The notes: a model not told the origin generated them from the letters alone. Counted from the first letter of the stretch, positions 1-7,478 are shown. The stretch: 14,987 nt of DNA from Thermodesulfobacteriota bacterium (GCA_030024065.1 JASEIE010000049.1:1-14987); one strand, 5' to 3'. Translations and numbers: made by a program.

Positions 1-90
1 CGAGTAGATGTTTCTTGTTTTCATTACTACTCATCACAAAAATCCGTCATGAGCCCTAAATTGAAAGAGTTACTCACCAAAAAGAAATGA
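1..90 (+). CDS. 3' end of an unidentified gene (partial)
   Basis: Reading from base 1 in frame 1, the sequence is open for 29 codons and ends at TGA 88-90, immediately followed by TAA. The residues end in SPKLKELLTKKK, a lysine-rich tail typical of a soluble protein's C terminus. A strong hairpin begins 10 bases later, which is where a gene end would be expected. The fragment is too short to identify, and an open stretch of this length can occur by chance, so this is a moderate-to-low confidence call. Confidence 0.35.
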   Translation, partial: RVDVSCFHYYSSQKSVMSPKLKELLTKKK

Positions 91-100
91 TAACCTAATC

Positions 101-143
101 CTTCGGGGCTAACCAGAAGGGCGCTCCCTGGTTAGCCCCGAAG
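101..143. terminator. Perfect 16-bp inverted repeat, possible terminator
   Basis: CTTCGGGGCTAACCAG (101-116) is perfectly complementary to 128-143, with an 11-nt loop. It sits just after the stop codon of the gene fragment at the left edge. No U-tract follows on either strand, so it may be a processed or Rho-protected 3' end, or a dispersed palindrome, rather than a classical intrinsic terminator. Confidence 0.55.
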
Positions 144-253
144 ATCTTACGAAAGGTTGAATGTTCACCCCTGGCCCCCTGCTGGGAGTCAACCAAAAAG
201 AGAGGGATGGATCACCCCGTTAAAAAACAAATATCGCTTGGGAAGGGACAATC

Positions 254-922
254 ATGAAAAGACATTTCCTCATAGGGATCGTTTTGTTCTTAACTTTAGG
301 GAGTATTGCTTTTGCCGTAAAGGATGTTGAGATCCAAAAAAAGAAGTTCATTTCCCAAACTCCTCCCTTTACCCTGGTGACCCCTTCAGAATTTAAGTTA
401 ATCCACTCCGATTCTTTTGATGTTCCAAAAGAAAACTCCCGGACCCGGGTCTACTTATTCATTAAAGAAAAGAACAAACAGGTTGAGGAAATGTTCCTCG
501 TGGAGATTGCAGACAAGACCAATCCACAGGCAGGTCCCATGAGCGTTCCACCGCTGAAGCCCTTCACAGAAAAGAGAATGTACAAGAAAGACAGAATGAA
601 GAAAGGGGATTTAGGAATCGATTATCTCATCCAGTTGATGGCCTGGAACCCTGCCGCCCCATCGCTTCAGCCCATCATCAAGAAGGGATATGTCATCCCA
701 CACAATTGGGCTCTGCAGGGGCAGCTCCTGTTCGGTTATCTGGGAGAGCATGCTGTTTTTGTCCGATATTCGAGGGATGTCAGCTCTTTTGGAATGAAAA
801 TCTCAGAAGAGGGGAAAAACTGGGAAAGGGATTCCATTTCCGGAAATGAGAAGAAGGTTTATGAGACCTTTCAAAAAGGGTTTATGGAAATGGTGAATTC
901 GATTCAAATAAAAAACCAATAA
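254..922 (+). CDS. Exported protein of unknown function
   Basis: I do not recognise this 222-residue protein. It begins with a clear secretion signal: a basic MKRH start, a hydrophobic stretch at about residues 5-19, and a likely signal peptidase I site after AFA (residue 21). There is no lipobox cysteine, so the mature protein should be periplasmic or secreted. The remainder is mixed charged and hydrophobic with many lysines and a Pro-rich patch around residues 95-105 (PMSVPPLKPF). It contains no cysteine and no obvious enzyme motif. The start is supported by GGGAAGGGA (240-248), 5 nt ahead of the ATG. It appears to be a single-gene unit, with about 110 bases of leader after the hairpin at 101-143 and a 263-bp gap to the next gene. 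Confidence 0.8.
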   Translation: MKRHFLIGIVLFLTLGSIAFAVKDVEIQKKKFISQTPPFTLVTPSEFKLIHSDSFDVPKENSRTRVYLFIKEKNKQVEEMFLVEIADKTNPQAGPMSVPPLKPFTEKRMYKKDRMKKGDLGIDYLIQLMAWNPAAPSLQPIIKKGYVIPHNWALQGQLLFGYLGEHAVFVRYSRDVSSFGMKISEEGKNWERDSISGNEKKVYETFQKGFMEMVNSIQIKNQ

Positions 923-941
923 TCCAACAGGGTAATTCCGG

Positions 942-973
942 GGAATATTGGAATACTGGAATGTTGGAATATT
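942..973. repeat. Four tandem 8-bp units (GGAATATT type)
   Basis: GGAATATT, GGAATACT, GGAATGTT and GGAATATT follow each other without a gap just downstream of the exported-protein gene. Dispersed arrays of this GGAATATTGGAATgTTGG type are, from memory, frequent in intergenic regions of deltaproteobacterial genomes. The rest of the gap (974-1185) shows an AT-rich tract at about 1090-1125 that could hold a promoter, but I see no convincing -35/-10 pair. Confidence 0.75.
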
Positions 974-1185
974 GGGTTTTGATGGACAAAGAGCGCTTTC
1001 TAAACGTAAGAAAGGTCATATCAAATGGTCAATATTTAACCAACCCTTCCCCGGCCATATTCCCCTTGCTCTTATGCTGTAGTGAAACAACCTTAAAATT
1101 ATTTAAATATTAATAAGTTAGAGTTAATCTCGGAAAAAAGAATGTACGTCGATGTCTGGCACTTATTTTGCATTTCTTACCCCTC

Positions 1186-1986
1186 ATGCCCGAGACATTT
1201 CTTGGAGACCTTTCTCAACTCAAACTCTTTGATATCCTCAAGCCTCTGCTGACAGAGAAAAAGACAGGAAGAGTTACCATCAAAGGGAAAGAGGATGGCG
1301 AAATATTTTTGAATAGGGGGGATGTCATCCATTCGAGAACAAATCATTTTGTCGGAGAGAATGCCTTTTTCATCATTATGGGATGGAAGGACGGGAAAGT
1401 CCTATTTGAACCGGACGCACCACTCAAAGAGAAGACCATTCCCATCACCACAGAACAACTCCTTCTGAACTGGTCCTCACGTAAGCAGGAACTGGAAAAG
1501 ATCCTGGAGGTGATCTCATCCTCGAGTACCATTTTCCATCTCTCCTTACAGAAAGATGGCAAGGAGAAAAATATTAGCGCGGATCAATGGAATGTCCTTG
1601 TCCTATGCAGTGGAATGAAAACCATCTCGGAGATTGCAAAGGCCCTTGAGTGGGATGAATATAAGGCCCTGAGGACGGTCTATCAGCTTGTCCAGATGGG
1701 ATTGTTGGAAAAAGGAGAAGATCAGGGTTCGACGAAAAAAAGGTTAGTCAGGGTAGACTTTTTCCCAATCCTCGAAAGGGAATTGAAGAAGGTGATGGGA
1801 CCGGTTGCTCCATTCGTCATCGATGATAAACTCGTTGAATTTAAGGAGAGCAAGGAATCCTTTCCCCAGGAACGGGCGTTGCCTTTCGCTGAATCACTGA
1901 TCGAGGAGATACCCCATCCCCTGAAACGGAGTGAATTTTTCAAGGTAGTGACGAAGCTTCTCTCTTTAACAAGTTGCGAAAAATAA
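1186..1986 (+). CDS. DUF4388 (PATAN) protein with winged-helix region
   Basis: This is a soluble signalling-type protein of 266 residues if started at ATG 1186. The N-terminal part, GDLSQLKLFDILKPLL...KTGRVTIKG...GEIFLNRGDVIHS...GENAFF...W.DGKVLFEP (about residues 7-90), follows the DUF4388/PATAN pattern: helix, KTG, strand, a G-x-I-x-F/L hairpin, GE..A, then the W.dG..F.F strand. Residues about 125-180 (ISADQWNVLVLCSGMKTISEIA...L..MGLLEKG) look like a winged helix. No DNA-cleaving or kinase motif is seen. PATAN domains are known from bacterial regulators such as PatA, where they act in protein-protein signalling. A TTG at 1168 would add six residues. Neither start has a good Shine-Dalgarno, and I prefer the ATG because it starts directly at the domain. 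A repeat-bearing gap of 197 bp separates it from the sensor gene downstream, which is likely functionally related. Confidence 0.75.
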   Translation: MPETFLGDLSQLKLFDILKPLLTEKKTGRVTIKGKEDGEIFLNRGDVIHSRTNHFVGENAFFIIMGWKDGKVLFEPDAPLKEKTIPITTEQLLLNWSSRKQELEKILEVISSSSTIFHLSLQKDGKEKNISADQWNVLVLCSGMKTISEIAKALEWDEYKALRTVYQLVQMGLLEKGEDQGSTKKRLVRVDFFPILERELKKVMGPVAPFVIDDKLVEFKESKESFPQERALPFAESLIEEIPHPLKRSEFFKVVTKLLSLTSCEK

Positions 1987-1994
1987 AATTTTAC

Positions 1995-2087
1995 TGTCAC
2001 TCCCGCCCCCACTTTCGTGAGGATAAACTCCAGCGGGAGTCCACAACAGCTTGAAAAGACTGGATTCCTGCTTCCGCAGGAATGACA
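1995..2087. repeat. Paired-hairpin REP-like element
   Basis: Two perfect 8-bp hairpin stems lie in tandem: ACTCCCGC 1999-2006 with 2033-2040, and ATTCCTGC 2064-2071 with GCAGGAAT 2076-2083. The outer ends (TGTCACTCCCGC and GCAGGAATGACA) are themselves imperfectly complementary, so the whole can fold as one large structure. This matches the widespread TGTCATTCCCGC...GCGGGAATGACA class of intergenic repeat. It may also protect the 3' end of the upstream transcript. Confidence 0.75.
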
Positions 2088-2183
2088 TCTTAAGTTTAAG
2101 AAAGACTTTTCCAGCACCCTGTTAAGGAGAAGGGGGAGCAGGGAAGATCGACTTGTCCAATCTCGTTCTGAGAGGAGGTCCTT

Positions 2184-3140
2184 ATGGCAGGTAAGAATCG
2201 AATTGGTTTTGGCCTGTTACCGAAACTTTTATTAGGCGTTATTATTCCAATTTTAATCGCCTTTTTCATCATCGGAAGCCTGGTTTTCTATACCTGGGAT
2301 TTTGGTGAGTACCGGTTCACCAGCATCAAAGACATTGGGTCGGAAAGTCTGAGGGAACTGAGCAGCACTTCCCTGAAGGAATCAACGTCCTCTCTGGACA
2401 GGCTGGGAGAAAAAATCATCCGGGAGAAGGCCATCGATGTAGCGATCCAGATGGAGGTCTTCATCAAATCCCGTCCTAAGATGAAAAGGGAGGAGATCCT
2501 GAGAGACCCCTGGTTGAAAGAGATTGCCATCCAGAAGGTGGGAGAGACGGGTTACACGGCTGTCCATGATGAAAAGGCTATCAACCACTTCCATGTGAAT
2601 CCCCAGATTGTAGGGACGGATTTAAGTCAGCTTTCCCAGAGGCTGCCTGCCTTCTGGAAGATTCTGGAGGCCAGCCTAAAAGGTCCGGCCTCTGGTTATT
2701 ATGACTGGAAAGATGCTGACGGGAAAGTCCGGCCCAAATATATGTACCTGACGCCGGTCAGAGGGACAGACCTCATCGTGGCGGCGACCACCTATATTGA
2801 TGAATTCTCAAAACCTTCAAAGGCCATTGAAGTTAAGATGAAGAATATCGAGAGAAGGTATTTGGAGGAATATGAGAGCCGGATCAAAATATTTTATGCC
2901 GTCATCCTGTGTGTCCTTCTCATTCTGCTGGTGAGAATTTACTTCTATGCCTGTTCGGTGATCAAACCGATCCTCTACTTATCCGAAGTGGCGGATAAGA
3001 TCAGTATGGGAGAACTGGATACCCCTGTTCAGATTAAGGCCAAAGGAGAAGTGGCGGTTCTGGCTGAATCGATTGAGAGGATGCAGACGAGCGTTAAAGC
3101 CGCCATCCAACGTTTACAGAAAAGGAAAGAAGGGAAATAG
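2184..3140 (+). CDS. Cache-HAMP membrane sensor lacking an output domain
   Basis: This 318-residue inner-membrane receptor has TM1 at about residues 11-37, an extracytoplasmic Cache-like domain at about 85-208 (ETGYTAVHDEK..., GYYDW, KYMYLTPV..TDLIVAATTY), TM2 at about 234-256 and a HAMP domain at about 257-310 (KPI..LSEVADKISMGELDTPV, GEVAVLAESIERMQ). The chain ends about 8 residues after HAMP, at KRKEGK, so there is no histidine kinase, methyl-accepting, GGDEF or phosphatase domain. Cache domains bind small ligands such as organic acids or amino acids; the ligand here cannot be told. The start is set by AGGAGG (2173-2178), 5 nt before the ATG. The next gene follows after 15 nt and is very likely co-translated, so its product may supply the cytoplasmic output. 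I see no frameshift that would join a lost domain, since the downstream gene is an unrelated PATAN-type protein. Confidence 0.85.
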   Translation: MAGKNRIGFGLLPKLLLGVIIPILIAFFIIGSLVFYTWDFGEYRFTSIKDIGSESLRELSSTSLKESTSSLDRLGEKIIREKAIDVAIQMEVFIKSRPKMKREEILRDPWLKEIAIQKVGETGYTAVHDEKAINHFHVNPQIVGTDLSQLSQRLPAFWKILEASLKGPASGYYDWKDADGKVRPKYMYLTPVRGTDLIVAATTYIDEFSKPSKAIEVKMKNIERRYLEEYESRIKIFYAVILCVLLILLVRIYFYACSVIKPILYLSEVADKISMGELDTPVQIKAKGEVAVLAESIERMQTSVKAAIQRLQKRKEGK

Positions 3141-3155
3141 GGGGTTCAAAGGAAG

Positions 3156-4247
3156 ATGATGATCTTTCCAAGAGGGGAAGCCGTCCATAAAAATTTATCG
3201 ACAGCCTATACCGATCTTTCTGCATTGCTTGCCAATCTGAAGATAGAGGACTTCAGCGGAACCGTCGAGATAGACTTTCCCGAGGTCAGGGGAATTATCT
3301 TCATCGATTCCGGAGAGATCATCAATGGAGAGGTTAAGACAGAAGGAGACTCCGGAAGGGTCATCGGGCAGGAGGCTCTCCAAGCTCTCCTGGGTTTCTC
3401 AAATCAGAAGGACGGGGTTCTCAGTATTTATCGGTTACTCCCCGAACAGGTAGCCATTGTGGCCAAAAACCTAAACCACGAGGTTCTTTTCAAGGGTCTC
3501 TCAACCCATTTCGTCCGTCTGGACCAGCTCCTCCTTAAATTGAAAGAGGGAAGATATGGAGGCTTTATCGAGGTGATGACCAAAGAAAATCATCCTATGG
3601 GCGTCCTCTTTCTTGAAGGGGGAGAACCAGCAGAGATGTTTACCACCCCGAAAAGCGGTCCTTCGGTCTTTGGCCGCATGTCGATTCCTATATTTATAGA
3701 GAATGCTGTCAAGCAGGGGGCCATTTTCAATGTCTACGGAAGGCAAGAGAGGATATCTGAAGACGAGGAGATCATAAAAGATGAGGAGATCATAAAAGAT
3801 GAGGAGGGGAAGCCCCTTATGGATAAGGAGGGGGAAGTCACTGAAAAGGAAGAAGGCTTAAAAGAGATACTGCTCCTCTTCGAAAGATTTCTTTCCAATG
3901 CGGAAAAGCTAATAGATAGCCTTTCATCAAAGGGAACCTTCCTCAGAATATTTAAGAGGGCCCTGATAGAAAAGTCGGAGGAGTTCGGTTTCCTGGATCC
4001 CTTTGCTGGTGAATTTGATTACCGGGATGGATCCATCCGATTCTCAGGAGAAGTCGAAGAAAAGGATTTTGCCAAAGGCATTGTGGAGTGCCTCCGTTTC
4101 GCCCTATCATATATCGAGAAAGAGTTGCCTAAAGAGAAGCTGGTTTCTCTAAGATTGAAGGCCGCAATAGAATCCTTTTTAGAACATAACCGCACAGCAT
4201 CAAAACGGCTGGAAATAGACACGGTTCTTTATTCACTGATAGAATAA
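3156..4247 (+). CDS. Tandem PATAN-like (DUF4388-related) soluble protein
   Basis: This is a 363-residue cytoplasmic protein. Two modules resemble the DUF4388/PATAN fold. Module 1 (about 15-100) has LSALLANLKIEDFSGTVEI...GIIFIDSGEIINGE...GQEALQALL...DGVLSIYRL. Module 2 (about 115-200) has LDQLLLKLKEGRYGGFIEV...GVLFLEGGEPAEMF...GAIFNVY. A highly acidic linker (about 200-232) with a duplicated EEIIKD unit leads to a helical C-terminal region (about 233-363) that I do not recognise. No catalytic motif is visible. It follows the output-less Cache-HAMP sensor by 15 nt, and the other PATAN protein lies upstream, so it is a candidate cytoplasmic partner of the receptor. GGAAG (3151-3155) directly precedes two consecutive ATGs (3156, 3159); the second has slightly better spacing. 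Confidence 0.7.
   Translation: MMIFPRGEAVHKNLSTAYTDLSALLANLKIEDFSGTVEIDFPEVRGIIFIDSGEIINGEVKTEGDSGRVIGQEALQALLGFSNQKDGVLSIYRLLPEQVAIVAKNLNHEVLFKGLSTHFVRLDQLLLKLKEGRYGGFIEVMTKENHPMGVLFLEGGEPAEMFTTPKSGPSVFGRMSIPIFIENAVKQGAIFNVYGRQERISEDEEIIKDEEIIKDEEGKPLMDKEGEVTEKEEGLKEILLLFERFLSNAEKLIDSLSSKGTFLRIFKRALIEKSEEFGFLDPFAGEFDYRDGSIRFSGEVEEKDFAKGIVECLRFALSYIEKELPKEKLVSLRLKAAIESFLEHNRTASKRLEIDTVLYSLIE
3765..3806 (+). repeat. In-frame 18-bp tandem repeat (2.3 copies) in acidic linker
   Basis: GAGGAGATCATAAAAGAT occurs at 3765-3782 and identically at 3783-3800, followed by a partial GAGGAG. It encodes EEIIKD twice. The perfect identity suggests a recent or slippage-prone duplication that changes linker length by six residues without breaking the frame. 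Confidence 0.9.
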
Positions 4248-4298
4248 AATAGATCTATCCAATTGAAATCCCTTCGAAAGTTTGCCTGCCGATTTAAC

Positions 4299-4326
4299 TT
4301 GACAAAAAATTAGTTCTCAATATACT
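4299..4326 (+). promoter_or_regulatory. Sigma70-like promoter for dctPQM
   Basis: TTGACA at 4299-4304 and TATACT at 4321-4326 are separated by 16 bp in an AT-rich context. Transcription would start near 4333, giving an untranslated leader of about 170 nt before dctP. This is the only good promoter seen between the PATAN gene and the transporter. Confidence 0.7.
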
Positions 4327-4332
4327 TGTTAT

Positions 4333-4505
4333 AAAAATCTCAATAGAGAGGGAAGGAGAAAAGGAGGGTTCCCCTTATATTTTTTGGATTTTATTGGGAA
4401 TTTCTTCGTCAAAAGAAATAAGAAAGGAGGTGGAGGAATAGAAGAAATTAGGCTATATTATTTATCATCATTGTCTCGAAAACCAGAAAGGAGGGTTAAA
4501 TAAAC
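4333..4505 (+). promoter_or_regulatory. Long dctP leader with three Shine-Dalgarno-like tracts
   Basis: The leader contains AAAGGAGGGTT at 4360-4370, AAAGGAGG at 4423-4430 and again AAAGGAGGGTT at 4487-4497. Only the last lies close enough to the dctP ATG (4506) to serve it. No ATG occurs in between. A TTG-initiated frame of 39 codons (4384-4503) is open but has no well-placed ribosome site. I do not recognise a riboswitch. Extra ribosome-binding tracts could stabilise the transcript or act as standby sites; that is inference. Confidence 0.45.
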
Positions 4506-5531
4506 ATGAAACATTGGAAGGTTTTTACGTTAATATTGTGTACTTCAGTCATTGCATTTTCTCTTTTCATTTCGTCTGTGTCTGCGCAGCCAAAACCTGT
4601 TGAGCTCAATTACTCAACCTTTTTCCCGGCTCCCCATCGGATGACAGTACTTGCCGTTGAGTGGGGGAAGGAGCTTGAAAAAAGGACGGATGGAAGAGTC
4701 AAGGTCACCATGTTTCCCGGCGGTACGCTGACAAAGGGAGAGGTGGCCTATGATGGTGTGGTGAAAGGGATTTCTGATTTTGCTTTGTCCGTGCTCGGTT
4801 ACACGAGGGGGAAGTTCCCTTTAACCGAAGTGATTGACCTGCCCCTTGGATATAAAACGGGTTATGCAGCAACTAGAGTGATCAACGATTATTATAAAAA
4901 ATTCAAACCTAAAGAATTTGATGAAGTCCAGGTCATGTACTTTCATGCTCATGGTCCTGGTATTCTCCATACCAAAAAGCCCGTTAATAAACTTGAGGAT
5001 CTCAAAGGGATGAAGATTCGCAGCACGGGCCTGGCTGCAAAAATCGTGGAGAAGCTTGGAGGCGCTCCGGTGGCGATGCCAATGGGTGAAACCTATGACG
5101 CTTTGAGCCGAGGAGTGGTGGAGGGTTCGATGGCGCCGATTGAAGCCCTTCAGGGTTGGAAATGGGGAGAGGTGGTGAAATTTACGACCGAAAACTTCGG
5201 TTCCTCTTATAGTACGGGCTTTTTCGTTGTCATGAACAAGGCGAAATGGGCTGCTCTGCCTCCCGATACCCAGAGGATCATCGAAAAGCTAAACGAAGAG
5301 TGGATCGAGAAGACAGGAAAGGCCTGGGATGAGATTGACAAAGCAGGGAAAGATTTTGTTCTGAAACTGGGTAACAAGATTACCCCTCTCTCGCAGGAGG
5401 AGGATTGGAGATGGACCAAATTGGTCAAACCCATCTATGACGATTATGTGAAGGATATGAAGGCAAAAGGTCTCCCCGGAGAAGAAGCATTGAAATTCTC
5501 CTTCGAGACGCTGTACAAATATCAAAAATAA
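4506..5531 (+). CDS. dctP: TRAP transporter solute-binding protein DctP
   Basis: This is the periplasmic substrate-binding subunit of a tripartite ATP-independent periplasmic transporter. It delivers a carboxylate-type solute to the DctQM membrane complex, with uptake driven by a sodium or proton gradient. The 341-residue length is typical. A signal peptide ends at SVSA (residue 27). The family pattern is clear: ELNYSTFFPAPH near the mature N terminus, FPGGTL at 70-75, and LEDLKGMKIRSTG at 163-175. Within that, Arg172 is the position that usually salt-bridges the ligand carboxylate. The motif PMGETYDALSRGVVEG (192-207) follows. The exact substrate cannot be read from sequence; organic and aromatic acids are possible. 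The start is supported by AAAGGAGG upstream of ATG 4506. A terminator-like hairpin after the stop separates it from dctQ. Confidence 0.95.
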   Translation: MKHWKVFTLILCTSVIAFSLFISSVSAQPKPVELNYSTFFPAPHRMTVLAVEWGKELEKRTDGRVKVTMFPGGTLTKGEVAYDGVVKGISDFALSVLGYTRGKFPLTEVIDLPLGYKTGYAATRVINDYYKKFKPKEFDEVQVMYFHAHGPGILHTKKPVNKLEDLKGMKIRSTGLAAKIVEKLGGAPVAMPMGETYDALSRGVVEGSMAPIEALQGWKWGEVVKFTTENFGSSYSTGFFVVMNKAKWAALPPDTQRIIEKLNEEWIEKTGKAWDEIDKAGKDFVLKLGNKITPLSQEEDWRWTKLVKPIYDDYVKDMKAKGLPGEEALKFSFETLYKYQK

Positions 5532-5548
5532 AACCAGGGACTTCTAAT

Positions 5549-5582
5549 AAGGGGAGGGGTGAAATCACCCTTCCCCTTTTTT
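5549..5582 (+). terminator. Intrinsic terminator/attenuator between dctP and dctQ
   Basis: AAGGGGAGGGGTG (5549-5561) pairs with CACCCTTCCCCTT (5566-5578) through 13 bp with one G-U wobble and a 4-nt AAAT loop, and the 3' arm runs into six Ts (5577-5582). Because dctQ and dctM follow without another obvious promoter, partial read-through is expected, giving more binding protein than membrane subunits. The same symmetry may also stabilise the dctP mRNA. Confidence 0.85.
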
Positions 5583-5619
5583 ATCCTGAGATAGATCAGA
5601 AGGTAAAGGGGAGTGCTCT

Positions 5620-6102
5620 ATGGAGGGTTTCTTAAATAAAGTTAAGGGGATCAGTCGATTCATCAATGTCATTGCCGGAATCAGCCTTACATTTATCATT
5701 GCACTGACTGTGACCGATGTGATTTTGAGATACTTTAGAATGCCTGTCGTTGGCACTTTCGAACTGGTAGCCTTTTCAGGAGCAGTGGTGGTCGGGTTTG
5801 CCATTCCCTTAACCTCCTGGGTAAGGGGACATATCTTTGTAGATTTCTTCATTCTGAGATTTTCCCAGTCGGTGAGAAATGTGTTCAATGTCATCACGAG
5901 AATGATGGGAATATGGCTTTTCATTATGATCGGCTGGAACCTGATCAGGATGGGGATGGATCTCCACAAATCTGGAGAAGTTTCTCTCACCTTACAGATG
6001 CCTTTTTATCCGGTTGCCTATGGAATAGGAGTTGTCTGTTTATTTCAGTGTCTCGTTCTTTTCTGTGATATTCTGAAGATATTCAGGGGGCAATATGAGT
6101 GA
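5620..6102 (+). CDS. dctQ: TRAP transporter small membrane subunit DctQ
   Basis: This 160-residue small integral membrane component helps dock the loaded binding protein on the TRAP complex. Four hydrophobic segments are visible at about residues 14-36, 45-66, 88-109 and 128-152, the usual DctQ topology. The pattern DVILRYFRMPVVGTFELVAFSGAVVVGFAIPLTSWVRGHIFVDF (given here as two adjoining pieces at 33-52 and 53-76) matches the family's R-Y-f...P...ELv...f......A...G.Hi.VD signature. The ATG at 5620 follows an AAAGGGGA tract. Its last codons overlap the start of dctM by 8 bp (ATGAGTGA), which indicates coupled translation. Confidence 0.93.
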   Translation: MEGFLNKVKGISRFINVIAGISLTFIIALTVTDVILRYFRMPVVGTFELVAFSGAVVVGFAIPLTSWVRGHIFVDFFILRFSQSVRNVFNVITRMMGIWLFIMIGWNLIRMGMDLHKSGEVSLTLQMPFYPVAYGIGVVCLFQCLVLFCDILKIFRGQYE

Positions 6103-7396
6103 TGTAATGGTTGGAATCGTAGGCCTGGCAGTGGTCCTGCTTCTATTCCTCACTGGCATTGAATTAGCTTTTGCCATGGCGCTGGTCGGTTTTTTGGGAT
6201 TTGCCTATATTGTCTCTGTGCCGGCGGCATTGAATCTTCTGGCGAAAGATGTTTTCGATGTCTTTGCCAGCTACGGGTTTACGGTTATCCCTCTCTTTGT
6301 TTTAATGGGGCAGATCGCATTTAATGCGGGGATCGCAAAAAGATTATACAACACCTCCTATAAATTTATCGGCCATATCCCCGGGGGATTGGCCATGGCA
6401 ACAGTGGGAGGCGCTGCTGCTTTTGGAGCCATCACCGGGTCCTCACCGGCTACGGCAGCCATCTTTGCCAGCGTCGCTGTTCCAGAGATGGACCGCCATG
6501 GTTATCATAAAAAGCTGTCTACTGGAATTGTTTCCGCAGTAGGGACCCTGGGCAGCCTCATCCCGCCGAGTGTGACTCTGATTGTGTATGGCATCATCAC
6601 ACAACAATCGATCGGCAAGTTATTTCTGGCGGCTATCATTCCAGGCATGCTCATCTCCCTCTTTCTGTTTTCGATCGTCTATGGATGGTGTAAGATCAAT
6701 CCCTCCCTCGGCCCGAAAGGCGAACGATCGACATGGAAGGAGAGGATCATATCCCTCAAAGATGTGATCTGGGTTCTCCTCATCTTTTTGATCGTGATAG
6801 GCGGGCTGACCTGGGGGTTCTTTACGCCCACAGAAGCAGGTAGCATTGGGACCTTCTCGGTGTTGCTTTTTTCGGTAATGAAAAGAGATATCAATTTTAA
6901 CGGGTTTATCAGATCGGTCGCAGAATCCCTTCGCACGGCCTGTATGGTTTTAATGCTTATTGCAGGCTCCACCATCCTGGGCCATTTCCTTGTGGTCACA
7001 AAGATTCCTATGATCGCTGCGGATTGGATCATAGGACTTCCCTTCCCCAATTACCTTAACATGGTCATCATCCTGTTGATTTATGAAATCGGAGGCTCTT
7101 TTATTGATGACCTTGCGTTCATGGTTCTCGCCACTCCCATTTTTTATCCAGCCATCATCAAGCTGGGTTACGATCCGATATGGTTTGGCATCATCCTCCA
7201 TATTTTTGTCATGATCGGAGTGCTCATTCCCCCTGTGGCCATCAATGTCTTTGTGGTGAAGAATATTACGAAGGTGCCATTTAGTGTCATTTACAGCGGG
7301 GTCTATCCCTTTTTGATCGGTCTGGTCCTTTGTGCGGCCATATTGTTTTTATTTCCACAGCTCGCCCTTTTTCTTCCCTCGGTTTTGATGAAATAG
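6095..7396 (+). CDS. dctM: TRAP transporter large membrane subunit DctM
   Basis: This is the large permease subunit, which forms the transport pathway and couples substrate uptake to ion flow across the inner membrane. At 433 residues it has the normal family length, with about 12 hydrophobic segments from end to end. Hallmarks are PLFVLMGQIAFNAGIAKRLY near 66-85, the hairpin GAITGSSPATAA at 111-122, GSLIPPSVT at 153-161 and the second-half PPVAINVFVVKNIT near the C terminus. The reading frame is intact. It overlaps dctQ by 8 bp and ends the transporter operon. The downstream gap is filled by palindromic repeats that separate it from the convergent pcnB-like gene. Confidence 0.95.
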   Translation: MSDVMVGIVGLAVVLLLFLTGIELAFAMALVGFLGFAYIVSVPAALNLLAKDVFDVFASYGFTVIPLFVLMGQIAFNAGIAKRLYNTSYKFIGHIPGGLAMATVGGAAAFGAITGSSPATAAIFASVAVPEMDRHGYHKKLSTGIVSAVGTLGSLIPPSVTLIVYGIITQQSIGKLFLAAIIPGMLISLFLFSIVYGWCKINPSLGPKGERSTWKERIISLKDVIWVLLIFLIVIGGLTWGFFTPTEAGSIGTFSVLLFSVMKRDINFNGFIRSVAESLRTACMVLMLIAGSTILGHFLVVTKIPMIAADWIIGLPFPNYLNMVIILLIYEIGGSFIDDLAFMVLATPIFYPAIIKLGYDPIWFGIILHIFVMIGVLIPPVAINVFVVKNITKVPFSVIYSGVYPFLIGLVLCAAILFLFPQLALFLPSVLMK

Positions 7397-7478
7397 AAGA
7401 GATTGTGATAAGACGTTTCTTAGTCTCCAAGATACGGAGTGATTACATAGAAAATAGATTCTTTAAATCCCTCCCAAC

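Noticed and set aside
1722..2117. 131-aa open frame on the minus strand
   Set aside because: It lies antisense to the DUF4388 gene and runs through the REP-like repeat (its start reads RCHSCGSRNP, the translation commonly produced by this repeat class), so it is a repeat-derived artefact.
2184..4247. Frameshifted sensor whose output domain is encoded by the next gene
   Set aside because: The downstream gene has its own ribosome site, its own start and a complete PATAN-type module near its N terminus, and the HAMP gene ends cleanly. Two separate genes fit better than a broken one.
4384..4503. TTG-started 39-codon frame in the dctP leader, as a possible leader peptide
   Set aside because: No Shine-Dalgarno at workable distance (nearest is about 15 nt upstream), ordinary residue composition without a run of regulatory codons, and no attenuator hairpin paired with it.
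5565..5990. 141-aa open frame on the minus strand inside dctQ
   Set aside because: Antisense shadow of a clear DctQ gene that has the right length, membrane segments and translational overlap with dctM.
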